A DNA stretch of 64,000 nt from Yersinia enterocolitica subsp. enterocolitica (GCF_901472495.1 NZ_LR590469.1:2728001-2792000); one strand, 5' to 3'. Counted from the first letter of the stretch, positions 53,126 to 61,791 are shown. Numbers and translations are program-made. Notes: generated by a model from the sequence alone, not told the origin.

Positions 53126-53336
53126 CAACCCCAAAGTAATTGGAGTTGCAAGCGCTGGCCCGCAGGGTGAGCCTCTGATGAGGCTCATCATCCGATGAGC
53201 TTACACCAGTCAGTAATTCGGGTGATAAATCTGTCGGGAACAGATTTGAACGCTGCTTGCAGCGGCCTCGAAGAGGTGAGGCCCAGGGATGGGCTGAATA
53301 GTGCGCGCAGCTAACAACCCTGCGACTTCAAGTACA
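53126..53336. repeat. Expanded ERIC-like element with internal insertions
   Basis: ERIC arms (AGTAATTGGAGTTGCA on the left, GCTAACAACCCTGCGACTTCAAG on the right) and core (CCGATGAGCTTACACCAGTCAGTAATTCGGGTGA) are separated by extra sequence. One insertion is around 53151-53188 with an internal GAGCCTC/GAGGCTC hairpin. A larger one is at about 53225-53300 (CTGTCGGGAACAG, GCTGCTTGCAGC, GGCCTCGAAGAGGTGAGGCC hairpins). Total ~210 bp. Confidence 0.7.
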
Positions 53337-53399
53337 AAGAGTTTTACAATAGTGGCAATATTCGCCGTTGCGGAGCATCGCAAACTTGATTTGCTTCGG

Positions 53400-53427
53400 T
53401 TGCTGTAATTAAACCTGCCTTTATAAT
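53400..53427 (+). promoter_or_regulatory. Candidate ridA promoter
   Basis: TTGCTG (53400-53405), 16-bp spacer, TATAAT (53422-53427); start about 53434. An ERIC lies immediately downstream, inside the predicted 5' untranslated region. Confidence 0.6.
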
Positions 53428-53438
53428 ACAGAAATAAT

Positions 53439-53563
53439 TAAACCCAATAGATTTCATGGTGCAGGAAGGCGGCAAACGAGGAGTTCCGATGAGCTTACTC
53501 TAGTAAGTGATTCGGGTGACTGAGTGTAGCCAACACACCTGCAACGTGAAAGATGATGGGTTC
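53439..53563. repeat. ERIC element in the ridA 5' region
   Basis: About 125 bp with arms ...AATAGATTTCATGGTGCAGGAAGG and CAACACACCTGCAACGTGAAAGATGATGGG and the core GATGAGCTTACTCTAGTAAGTGATTCGGG. It ends 30 bases before the ridA start. Confidence 0.88.
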
Positions 53564-53593
53564 CTTTCCGCATTACGTAAACCAGGAGTCTAC

Positions 53594-53980
53594 ATGTCCC
53601 GCACTATCAGCACTGAGCTCGCCCCTGCCGCCATTGGCCCTTATGTTCAGGGTGTCGATCTGGGCAGCATGATCATCACTTCCGGCCAGATCCCGGTTGA
53701 TCCGAAAACCGGCCTGGTGGCTGATGATATTTCAGCTCAGGCACGCCAATCACTGGAAAATGTGAAAGCTATCGTTGAAGCAGCTGGCCTGAAAGTTGCC
53801 GATATCGTGAAAACCACGGTATTCGTGAAAGATCTAAACGATTTCAGTACCGTTAACGCCACTTACGAAGCTTTCTTCACTGAACACAATGCGCCATTCC
53901 CTGCGCGCTCTTGTGTGGAAGTTGCCCGTTTGCCAAAAGATGTAAAAATCGAAATCGAAGCTATCGCAGTACGTCGTTAA
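53594..53980 (+). CDS. ridA: 2-iminobutanoate/2-iminopropanoate deaminase RidA
   Basis: 128-residue YjgF/YER057c/UK114-family enamine/imine deaminase that clears reactive intermediates of PLP enzymes such as IlvA. Trimeric; the conserved catalytic Arg is in PARSCVEVARLPKD (about residue 105). Start ATG 53594 after CCAGGAG; the open frame upstream reads through the ERIC. Next to pyrBI as in E. coli. Confidence 0.97.
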   Translation: MSRTISTELAPAAIGPYVQGVDLGSMIITSGQIPVDPKTGLVADDISAQARQSLENVKAIVEAAGLKVADIVKTTVFVKDLNDFSTVNATYEAFFTEHNAPFPARSCVEVARLPKDVKIEIEAIAVRR

Positions 53981-53999
53981 TGCTGATGTGATTGCGTCT

Positions 54000-54026
54000 A
54001 CGGCTGGTGTTTACCGGCCGTTTTTT
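54000..54026 (+). terminator. ridA terminator
   Basis: ACGGCTGGT-GTT-TACCGGCCGT hairpin (one G-U pair) followed by TTTTTT. Confidence 0.88.
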
Positions 54027-54135
54027 ATTATCCCACCCCTATTTTCTCTCTGACTTTATCAATGCGCTATTGCAGACCATCATCTGTAAGACGGAGCAAC
54101 ATCCTGCTCAGTCATAAAGCATCTTGCCCAATCAT

Positions 54136-54152
54136 TGCACCCAAATAGTGCT
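54136..54152. promoter_or_regulatory. Candidate NtrC (GlnG) binding site
   Basis: TGCAC-CCAAATA-GTGCT, one base from the 17-bp consensus TGCAC-N7-GTGCA, centred about 75 bp upstream of the predicted sigma-54 start. One good site is visible; a second is not obvious. Confidence 0.6.
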
Positions 54153-54192
54153 GAAATCGCGCTAACTTCCCTTATTTTGCCAGTTTACCAGC

Positions 54193-54208
54193 TGGCACAG
54201 TTTATGCG
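54193..54208 (+). promoter_or_regulatory. Candidate sigma-54 promoter of the Anbu operon
   Basis: TGGCACA-GTTT-ATGCG: GG (54194-54195) and GC (54206-54207) are exactly 10 bases apart, matching the -24/-12 consensus TGGCAC-N5-TTGCA except for A at the first T. Start predicted at about 54219, 28 bases before the first ATG. Confidence 0.65.
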
Positions 54209-54246
54209 TGATCCCGAATACAGCCTGTTCTGTTAGCGAGGTGATA

Positions 54247-55683
54247 ATGCTGAACATCGACCTTTCCACACCACAATTTTTCGATGAAATGTTACTGGCT
54301 GAGGGGAAACATCGAGGCCATTACGACGCTTACTGGCAATGGTTGCAACAGGCAGACCAACTGACAATTGCGCGCAAACGCGAAGAGGCTGCGCTGCTGT
54401 TTCACCGGGTGGGCATTACCTTTAATGTGTATGGTGACGATGATGGCGCAGAGCGGCTAATCCCGTTTGACAGTGTGCCGCGCATTATTCCGGCCAGCGA
54501 ATGGCAGATGCTTGACCGCGGTATTCGCCAGCGGGTTCAGGCGTTAAATGCATTCCTGCATGATATTTATCACGAACAACATATTCTCAAAGCTGGGATT
54601 ATTCCAGCCGAACAAGTGCTGGCTAATGACCAATATCAACCCTGTATGCAAGGGGTGAACCTACACCGAGACACCTACGCACATATTATTGGCGTGGATA
54701 TGGTGCGTAATAGTGATGGCCTTTATTACGTACTGGAAGATAACCTGCGCACCCCATCCGGCGTCTCTTATATGCTGGAAAACCGCAAAATGATGATGCG
54801 ACTCTATCCAGAGCTATTCGCCGAACAGCGCATTGCACCGGTGGAGCGCTACCCTTCCCACTTGTTGCAAACCCTGCGCGAAAGCACACCGGTTAATGAC
54901 CCTACCGTGGTGGTATTAACCCCTGGGCGCTTTAACAGCGCTTACTTTGAGCACAGTTTTCTGGCTCAGCAGATGGGGGTCGAACTGGTTGAAAGTGCCG
55001 ATCTGTTCGTCAAAGAAGGGGCGGTATTTATGCGCACCACTGCCGGCCCTTGCAAAATTGATGTTATCTATCGCCGTGTTGACGATGCTTTCCTTGATCC
55101 ATTGGCTTTCCGTCCTGACTCCATGCTGGGGATCCCCGGATTGCTGTCCGTCTATCGAGCCGGTGGGGTAGTATTAGCCAATGCTATTGGTACTGGTGTT
55201 GCAGATGATAAGTCCATCTATCCATATGTGCCGGAAATGATTCGCTTTTACCTCTCTGAAGAACCTATTCTGGCGAATGTTCCGACCTGGCAATGCCGTC
55301 AACCAGCTGATCTCTCTTACGTTTTAGCCAATCTTGAGCAGATGGTAGTGAAAGAAGTTCATGGTGCCGGGGGCTATGGCATGTTAATTGGCCCTGCGGC
55401 GACACAAGCTGAAATTGCGCAATTTCGCCAATTACTGCTGGCACGACCACAAAACTATATTGCGCAGGAAACCCTCGCCCTCTCCACCTGCCCCACCTTT
55501 GTGAACAATGGATTAGCTCCGCGACACATTGATTTACGCCCCTTTGCTTTATCCGGTGCGGAAATCCGTTTAGTGCCCGGTGGGTTAACTCGCGTGGCTC
55601 TGGCACAAGGCTCGCTGGTAGTTAACTCCTCACAAGGCGGCGGAACCAAGGATACCTGGGTACTGGAGGATGACGCATGCTAA
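54247..55683 (+). CDS. Circularly permuted ATP-grasp type 2 family protein
   Basis: 478-residue protein of the circularly permuted ATP-grasp family (formerly DUF404/DUF407). Motifs: DIYHEQHILKAGIIP (~100-114), VDMVRNSDGLYYVLEDNLRTPSGVSYMLENR (~152-182, with the metal/ATP-binding E-D-N), and VVKEVHGAGGYGMLIGP (~364-380, ATP-grasp lysine and glycine loop). Such enzymes are predicted to form amide or peptide bonds with ATP; no substrate is known. The ATG at 54247 follows GCGAGGTG. It overlaps the alpha-E gene by 7 bases. First gene of the Anbu operon. Confidence 0.92.
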   Translation: MLNIDLSTPQFFDEMLLAEGKHRGHYDAYWQWLQQADQLTIARKREEAALLFHRVGITFNVYGDDDGAERLIPFDSVPRIIPASEWQMLDRGIRQRVQALNAFLHDIYHEQHILKAGIIPAEQVLANDQYQPCMQGVNLHRDTYAHIIGVDMVRNSDGLYYVLEDNLRTPSGVSYMLENRKMMMRLYPELFAEQRIAPVERYPSHLLQTLRESTPVNDPTVVVLTPGRFNSAYFEHSFLAQQMGVELVESADLFVKEGAVFMRTTAGPCKIDVIYRRVDDAFLDPLAFRPDSMLGIPGLLSVYRAGGVVLANAIGTGVADDKSIYPYVPEMIRFYLSEEPILANVPTWQCRQPADLSYVLANLEQMVVKEVHGAGGYGMLIGPAATQAEIAQFRQLLLARPQNYIAQETLALSTCPTFVNNGLAPRHIDLRPFALSGAEIRLVPGGLTRVALAQGSLVVNSSQGGGTKDTWVLEDDAC

Positions 55684-56606
55684 GTCGAACAGCCAGCGAG
55701 CTTTATTGGATGGCCCGTTATCTTGAGCGGGCAGAAAACATTACCCGGGTACTGGATGTCACTAACCGGCTTTCGATGATGCCCACCAGCAATCGCGTGA
55801 ATTTTGATTTACTGGTACCCCTTAGCCTGAGTAACACCCAGGTTTTGTTTGCCGAGCACTATCCGCAGGTTTCGATGACCCACCTGCTGAATTTCTTCGT
55901 ACTCGACAGTAATAACCCCAGCAGCATTTTCAGTTGCTTACAGATGGCGTGGAATAACGCCCATGCAGTGCGCGGTAGCTTATCGTCCGAAGTGTGGGAA
56001 AGCATTAATGCCACCTGGATTGAGATAAAACAGTTACGCCGCCAAGGGATTAGCGCGGCTGGAATCGATGCCTTTTTTGATTGGGTTAAGGAGCGCTCAC
56101 ATCTATTTCGCGGTGCAGTATATGGCACCTTGCTGCGCAGCGATGCACTCTATTTCATTCGTCTGGGCACGTTGATTGAGCGGGCTGACAGCACTGCCCG
56201 CCTATTGGATGTGAAAAACCAATTACTGGATAACGACGATGATCCGGTGCGTGAATACTACCGGATGGATACCTTATTACGGGCTGTCAGCGCCCGTGAG
56301 GCCTACCACAGTTTGTATAAACAGCAACTGAGCCGCGAGGCCATTGCTGAGCTACTGATTTTACGTAATGAAATTCCGCGCTCCCTGTTGGCTTGTGTCA
56401 ACGATATGGAACAGCAGTTGGCATTGATTGGTGGCAATCGCAGTAATCAGCCTCGGCGGTTAGTCAGTATTTTGCTCGCCGAGTTGCGTTTTAGCAGCAT
56501 CACAGATGTCATGGCCGATGGCCTGCACGTCTACCTGATGGATTTTTTAGGCAAGATAAATGCTATTGCCGATAGCATTCGTCAAACCTATCTGGAGGTC
56601 CAATGA
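55677..56606 (+). CDS. Alpha-E domain-containing protein
   Basis: 309-residue all-helical alpha-E domain (DUF403) protein beginning with the hallmark MLSRTASELYWMARYLERAENITRVLDV. A second conserved part is FIRLGTLIERADSTARLLDVKNQLL (~160-184). No catalytic site is recognised. It is almost always encoded next to the permuted ATP-grasp protein and probably forms a complex with it (inference from conserved adjacency). Start overlaps the ATP-grasp stop and its end overlaps the transglutaminase start (ATGA), so all are translationally coupled. Confidence 0.93.
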   Translation: MLSRTASELYWMARYLERAENITRVLDVTNRLSMMPTSNRVNFDLLVPLSLSNTQVLFAEHYPQVSMTHLLNFFVLDSNNPSSIFSCLQMAWNNAHAVRGSLSSEVWESINATWIEIKQLRRQGISAAGIDAFFDWVKERSHLFRGAVYGTLLRSDALYFIRLGTLIERADSTARLLDVKNQLLDNDDDPVREYYRMDTLLRAVSAREAYHSLYKQQLSREAIAELLILRNEIPRSLLACVNDMEQQLALIGGNRSNQPRRLVSILLAELRFSSITDVMADGLHVYLMDFLGKINAIADSIRQTYLEVQ

Positions 56607-57424
56607 GACTGAATGTCGATCACAGCACCCATTACACCTACGCCCAGCAGGTGCAGCACAGCACACAATATCTGCGCCTGACCCCGCAGGATTCAGCCCA
56701 TCAGCGCATTTTGTCCTGGCAACTAACTTTGCCGGAAGAAGCCATTTGCACCACTGATGCCTTTGGCAATGTGCTACATGTTTTGACGCTGGATAAGCCG
56801 CATCAGGCCATCACTATTCAGGCTCAAGGCGTGGTCGAGATTGAAGATAATGTCGAAGATGACAGTGGCGATCACCTTTCTCCATTGGTTTTTTTACGCC
56901 ACAGCCCACTGACGCAACCGGATGCTGCTATCCGTCAGTTTGCGGCGGGTTATTGTGAAGGGGTTAGCAGTGCAGCAGGGCAATTGGATTGCCTGACACA
57001 TCTGATGGGAGAATTGCTGGCTAAAATGCCCTACAGCCCCGGCACCACGACGGTGCAAGACAGCGCAGCGCAAGCTTTTGCTGCCGAGCAAGGCGTTTGT
57101 CAGGATCACACCCACGTCTTTCTTGCCTGTTGCCGAAGTTTAAATATTCCGGCTCGCTATGTGAGCGGCTATCTTTATACAGAATCCTCCAGTCATGTTG
57201 CGACTCATGCCTGGGCTGAAGTCTGGCTGAATGGCTATTGGCAGAGTTTTGATGTCACCAATAATACCTGCCAACCGAATCAGCATTTGAAGCTGGCGGT
57301 GGGCATAGATTATCTGGATGCCTGCCCGGTGCGCGGTATCCGCCGAGGCGGTGGCTATGAAGATATGCAAACCATAGCTGCCGTACATATGCTATCAACC
57401 CCGCGGCTAGATATGTCGCAATAA
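56603..57424 (+). CDS. Transglutaminase-like cysteine protease family protein
   Basis: 273 residues. An N-terminal bacterial transglutaminase-associated beta domain (~1-85, RLNVDHSTHYTYAQQVQHSTQYLRLTP) is followed by a transglutaminase core. The triad is visible: Cys-166 in QGVCQDHTHVF, His-202 in ATHAWAEVW and Asp-217 in QSFDVTNN. No signal peptide, so cytoplasmic. In this context it more likely hydrolyses or transfers amide bonds than crosslinks proteins (inference). 23 bases before the anbu gene. Confidence 0.93.
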   Translation: MRLNVDHSTHYTYAQQVQHSTQYLRLTPQDSAHQRILSWQLTLPEEAICTTDAFGNVLHVLTLDKPHQAITIQAQGVVEIEDNVEDDSGDHLSPLVFLRHSPLTQPDAAIRQFAAGYCEGVSSAAGQLDCLTHLMGELLAKMPYSPGTTTVQDSAAQAFAAEQGVCQDHTHVFLACCRSLNIPARYVSGYLYTESSSHVATHAWAEVWLNGYWQSFDVTNNTCQPNQHLKLAVGIDYLDACPVRGIRRGGGYEDMQTIAAVHMLSTPRLDMSQ

Positions 57425-57447
57425 ACGTACCTGACTTAAGGATTGTT

Positions 57448-58182
57448 ATGACCTACTGTGTGGCCATGCGGCTGTCTTCCGGGCTAGTGTTTGCTTCTGA
57501 TTCCCGCACCAACGCCGGGGTGGATCATATTTCCACCTTCCGTAAATTGCATCTGTTTCAGCAAGATGGCGAACGAACGCTGGTGGTGCAAAGTGCGGGC
57601 AATCTTGCCACCACACAGAGCATTGTCAGTTTGCTGCAACGCCGATGTTTAGACTGCGAACTGACTAACCTGATGAATGTGCCGTCGATGTATGAAGCGG
57701 CCACGTTGTTGGGCGAAACGGTGCGGGAGGTGATTAACCGGGACAGTGGCGCGCAGCAAAACAGTGGCGGAACCGATTTTAGCTGTAACCTACTGTTAGG
57801 CGGTCAGATTAAAGGTGAAGGGCTGCGGTTGTTTCATATTTATCCGCAAGGGAATTTTATCGAGGCCACGCAAGATACACCCTATTTTCAAATTGGTGAA
57901 AGTAAGTATGGTAAGCCCATTATCGACCGCGTGTTGAGCTACAACACCGCGCTGGATCAGGCAATGCAATGTGCGTTGATTTCAATGGATTCAACCTTGC
58001 GCAGTAATCTATCGGTGGGATTGCCGCTGGACGTGATGATCTACCCGCTGGACAGTTTCTGTACCGCTCAGCAATATCGGATCACGGAAGAACACCCGTA
58101 TTTTATGATGATCCGTAAGGGATGGGGGGAGGGGCTGGTGAGTATTTTTTCTCAGCTTCCGGAGTTGAAGTTGGGGGCATAA
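57448..58182 (+). CDS. Anbu, proteasome-type protease (bacterial proteasome homologue)
   Basis: 244-residue member of the Ntn-hydrolase proteasome superfamily, Anbu/BPH branch. After Met removal the N-terminus is Thr-1 (TYCVAMRLSSGLVFASDSRT), with Asp-17 and Lys-32 at the positions of the proteasome active-site Asp/Lys. The SAGNLATTQSIVSLLQ segment matches the family. Anbu proteins, including one from Yersinia, form open spiral or ring multimers; proteolytic activity is weak or undetected and substrates are unknown. RBS AAGGATTG. The operon context links it to amide-bond making and breaking. Confidence 0.94.
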   Translation: MTYCVAMRLSSGLVFASDSRTNAGVDHISTFRKLHLFQQDGERTLVVQSAGNLATTQSIVSLLQRRCLDCELTNLMNVPSMYEAATLLGETVREVINRDSGAQQNSGGTDFSCNLLLGGQIKGEGLRLFHIYPQGNFIEATQDTPYFQIGESKYGKPIIDRVLSYNTALDQAMQCALISMDSTLRSNLSVGLPLDVMIYPLDSFCTAQQYRITEEHPYFMMIRKGWGEGLVSIFSQLPELKLGA

Positions 58183-58261
58183 TAGAGTGGATCTGGCTGG
58201 GTGATCAGGTTCGTTTGTTAAAGCTTCACGGCTCACCTTACCTGCGATGAACCAACCGGCA

Positions 58262-58525
58262 GCTTAAATGTACTTTTAACATCAAAATCTAAAAATAGGG
58301 TTTTGATTCTCTCTTTTGACCTTGAGCGCAATCAGAGATATTGCCGACAAGGAGTGAGCGGGCATGGACGCCCATCGCGCTGGCTCGTCAGCCCGAAAGA
58401 CGCAGGCGGTTTACCCGCAGGGCAATATTTCGCGCAAGCCGCAGGTGCAGGAGAGTCGGCCTGCCCTCCTGCTTGGTTGAGGCTACAGAGATAAAGTGAT
58501 AACTGAACGGCTATCAACCGAAACC
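58262..58525. repeat. Interspersed palindromic repeat, copy 2 (uninterrupted)
   Basis: Full ~264-bp version of the element split by the IS at 49570. Left block CTCTTTTGACCTTGAGCGCA, central GGGC-ATGGAC-GCCC palindrome (58360-58373), right block ATATTTCGCGCAAGCCGCAG with a GCAGGAG...CTCCTGC hairpin, and tail CTATCAACCGAAA. It fills the gap between convergent anbu and treC; no gene is supported there. Confidence 0.75.
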
Positions 58526-58568
58526 CGCTCTGAACTGATCCGAACTAGTCCAAACTGGACTGATCAAA

Positions 58569-60230
58569 TCAATCCCTAATCCAATAAATCCCCTCATAGG
58601 CGCGCAATTGCATGGCCTGCGGCTGGAAAGCGCTTTCGCCATAGCTGCTCATCAGCAACTGCCAGTGACCATCCAGATCGATATCCTCTGGCTGCCATTG
58701 TTGCGGCTCACCACTTAGATTCGCCACCACCAGCAGTTGCTTACCTTGCCAACTACGTAAATAACACCATAAATCTGGGTGCTGCGGGCAAAGATCCTGA
58801 TAGTCACCAAAAGTGAACACATCATGTTGCTTGCGCAGGGCTATCAGAAATTGATAGGCATAAAATACCGAATCAGCATCAGCCAGCGCGGCATCGACGT
58901 TAATCTCGCCATAGTTACTGCAAGGCTCAATCCACGGGGTTCCTTGGCTAAAACCGGCATTATGGCTGCGATCCCATTGCATCGGGGTACGACCATTATC
59001 ACGAGATTTAGTCGCCAAAATTGCTAATAACTGATCAGCATCGCGGCCTTTTGCACTTAATTCGGCAAACATATTCAGGCTTTCAACATCACGGTATTGA
59101 TCAATAGAGCTGAAGTTTGGATTGGTCATTCCAATCTCTTCGCCCTGATAAATATACGGCGTGCCCTGCATACCGTGCAGCACCATCGCCAGCATTTTAG
59201 CGGCAGGTAAGCGCAGCGCACCTTCATCACCAAAGCGCGAGACGATGCGCGGCTGGTCATGGTTGCACCAGAACAGCGCATTCCAGGCACGATTATGCAT
59301 CCCCTGCTGCCACTGGTTAAAAATCTGCTTAAGTTCGACACGATCCGGTTGCATCAGCGACCATTTCTCACCATTGAGATAATCCACTTTCAAATGATGG
59401 AAATTAAAGGTCATCGACAGTTCATCACCGCCCAATGCAGCATAACGCTGACAATGCTCAAGGCGGGTGGAAGACATCTCCCCCACCGTCATCAGGCCGC
59501 GCGGCTGAAACACATCGCGGCTCATTTCTTGCAAAAATTCGTGGATACGTGGGCCATCGGTATAGAAACGGCGACCATCACCGTCAAAATCATCGGGAAA
59601 ATCTTGCTGTTTGGACACCAAATTGATCACATCCAGACGTAAGCCATCTACGCCAATATCAGCCCAAAACTCACACACTTTTTTCAGTTCATCGCGGACC
59701 GGTTGATGTTCCCAATTGAGATCAGCCTGCTCTGTGGCAAATAAATGCAGATAATATTGACCACTGTCCGCGTGCCATTGCCAGGCATTGCCGCCAAATT
59801 TAGAGCGCCAATTATTCGGCAAATTGTCACCCTCACCATCACGCCAAATATAAAACTGGCGGTAAGGGCTGTTGCGGTCTGTTGATGCTTTAAACCAGGC
59901 ATGTTCAGTGGATGTATGGTTGAACACCATATCCATTACAATACGAATACCACGCTGATGGGCTTGTTCCACCAGATGTTTAAAATCATCCAGAGTGCCA
60001 TAAGCCGGATCAATGGCGCAGTAATCCGCCACGTCATAACCATTGTCCACCTGCGGCGAAACATAAACCGGCGTCAGCCAGATAGCATCAACACCGAGTT
60101 TTTGCAGATAATCCAACCGCTGCGTCACCCCCGCCAGATCACCGTAACCATTACCGGTGCTGTCCTGAAAACTCTTCGGGTAAATCTGATAGATGACGCC
60201 GTTTTGCCACCAAGGGATAGGATTATTCAT
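58569..60230 (-). CDS. treC: Trehalose-6-phosphate hydrolase TreC
   Basis: 553-residue GH13 alpha-glucosidase that splits trehalose-6-phosphate into glucose and glucose-6-phosphate. Motifs: MDMVFNHTS (~97-105), GLRLDVINLVS with the nucleophile Asp (~197), MTVGEMSST with the acid/base Glu (~252), and FWCNHDQPRIVSRFGD (~310-325). Length equals E. coli TreC (551). Downstream of treB in the same operon, 67 bases apart. Confidence 0.96.
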   Translation of the reverse strand: MNNPIPWWQNGVIYQIYPKSFQDSTGNGYGDLAGVTQRLDYLQKLGVDAIWLTPVYVSPQVDNGYDVADYCAIDPAYGTLDDFKHLVEQAHQRGIRIVMDMVFNHTSTEHAWFKASTDRNSPYRQFYIWRDGEGDNLPNNWRSKFGGNAWQWHADSGQYYLHLFATEQADLNWEHQPVRDELKKVCEFWADIGVDGLRLDVINLVSKQQDFPDDFDGDGRRFYTDGPRIHEFLQEMSRDVFQPRGLMTVGEMSSTRLEHCQRYAALGGDELSMTFNFHHLKVDYLNGEKWSLMQPDRVELKQIFNQWQQGMHNRAWNALFWCNHDQPRIVSRFGDEGALRLPAAKMLAMVLHGMQGTPYIYQGEEIGMTNPNFSSIDQYRDVESLNMFAELSAKGRDADQLLAILATKSRDNGRTPMQWDRSHNAGFSQGTPWIEPCSNYGEINVDAALADADSVFYAYQFLIALRKQHDVFTFGDYQDLCPQHPDLWCYLRSWQGKQLLVVANLSGEPQQWQPEDIDLDGHWQLLMSSYGESAFQPQAMQLRAYEGIYWIRD

Positions 60231-60297
60231 AGCAGACTCTTATTCATTGAGAAAATAACTCCACCAGGGAATAACCCCACTGGCGGAGGTTTGCGAT

Positions 60298-61713
60298 TCA
60301 GACCGGCAATTCACCGCGGCTATCTTTGCGTTTATAAACCAGTATGGTCAGTACCAGTGGCACGACAATCGCCACCAACATTGCCAGAGAATAAATCGCC
60401 CAAAACTGCGGTTTGATCGACAAAATACCCGGCAAACCACCAACACCAATACCATTTGCCATCACCCCTGTTAGCCCGCAAATCAGGCCTGCCAGTCCAG
60501 AACCAATCATGGCGCACAACATGGGGAAGCGATATTTCAAGTTGATACCGTACATGGCGGGTTCAGTCACACCGAGATAGGCTGAAATGGCCGCCGGAAC
60601 AGAAATTTCTCGTTCATTAATCTTACGGCTAATGATAATAATGCCCAACACCGCAGAGGCTTGCGCGATATTGGACAAGGCAATCAGTGGCCAAACAGGT
60701 GTACCGCCCATGCTCTGAATCATCTGCATATCAATAGCCAATGTGGTTTGATGCACCCCGGTTATCACTAACGGCGCATACAAGAAACCAAACAGCGCAG
60801 CGCCAATAGGAGCGAAACTACCGGTCATAACTGCTTTCACGCCCCATGCCACACCATCACCAATCATGCGACCAAATGGCCCAATCAAGGTATGAGCGAG
60901 GAATACTGCCAGCAATAAGGACACCACTGGCACGATAACTAAGTAGAGATAAGCAGGAATAATTTTCTTCAGATTGGTTTCAATCCAGCCCAGTGCTAAA
61001 CCGGCCAGAATAGAAGGGATAACTTGCGCCTGATACCCCACTTTTTGGATTGTAAACCAGCTGAAGTCCCATACCTCAGGGATCTGCTGCCCCAACAGAT
61101 AAGAGTTCATTAGCTGTGGAGAAACCAGCGTAATCCCTAATACAATCCCCAATACCGGAGTGCCGCCCATTTTCTTCACCGTCGACCAACAGATAGCCAC
61201 TGGCAGGTAGAAGAAGATGGCTTCGCCCAGTAACCATAGGAAGTCGTAAATGGTTTTCCACGCCGGATACATCTGTGCCAGCGTTTGGCCCTCTGACATT
61301 GGGATGTCGCCGATCACATTACGGAAACCGAGGATCAAACCGCCGCTTATCAAAGCCGGCAACAGCGGGAAAAATATCTCAGCAAAGTGAGAAATACCGC
61401 GCTCAAACCAGGTCATATTCTGGCGCGCAGCCAGCTTGGTTTGTTCTTTATCTGCTTCATTTTGGCCAATTTTAGCAATTAGCGCCTGGTAGTAATCATC
61501 GACTTCCGGCCCGATAACCACTTGAAATTGCCCGGCATTAGTAAAACAGCCTTTGACCATCGACAGCTTTTCGATCTCTTTAGGAAATGCTTTGGCTGGA
61601 TCATTTAATACAAAACGTAACCGGGTAATGCAGTGGCTGACAGTGGCAATATTTTCTCTGCCTCCCACCAGTACGATCAATTGATCGATGTCTTGTTGTT
61701 TTACTTTGCTCAT
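60298..61713 (-). CDS. treB: Trehalose PTS enzyme IIBC TreB
   Basis: Takes up and phosphorylates trehalose to trehalose-6-phosphate. 471 residues: N-terminal EIIB with phospho-Cys in VSHCITRLRFVL (~residue 27), then an EIIC domain with about ten transmembrane helices (~110-460), including the substrate-loop segment SVPAAISAYLGVTEPAMYGINLKYRFPM. No EIIA domain; EIIA-Glc (Crr) would supply it. An AAAGGT sequence precedes the start. Confidence 0.96.
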   Translation of the reverse strand: MSKVKQQDIDQLIVLVGGRENIATVSHCITRLRFVLNDPAKAFPKEIEKLSMVKGCFTNAGQFQVVIGPEVDDYYQALIAKIGQNEADKEQTKLAARQNMTWFERGISHFAEIFFPLLPALISGGLILGFRNVIGDIPMSEGQTLAQMYPAWKTIYDFLWLLGEAIFFYLPVAICWSTVKKMGGTPVLGIVLGITLVSPQLMNSYLLGQQIPEVWDFSWFTIQKVGYQAQVIPSILAGLALGWIETNLKKIIPAYLYLVIVPVVSLLLAVFLAHTLIGPFGRMIGDGVAWGVKAVMTGSFAPIGAALFGFLYAPLVITGVHQTTLAIDMQMIQSMGGTPVWPLIALSNIAQASAVLGIIIISRKINEREISVPAAISAYLGVTEPAMYGINLKYRFPMLCAMIGSGLAGLICGLTGVMANGIGVGGLPGILSIKPQFWAIYSLAMLVAIVVPLVLTILVYKRKDSRGELPV

Positions 61714-61791
61714 TTCAGCATACCTTTCGTAAAGGTGGGATCGGTTCCAAGTGGCTTATTTAAGGTTAGCCAAGTATTTATTTTTATGGAA

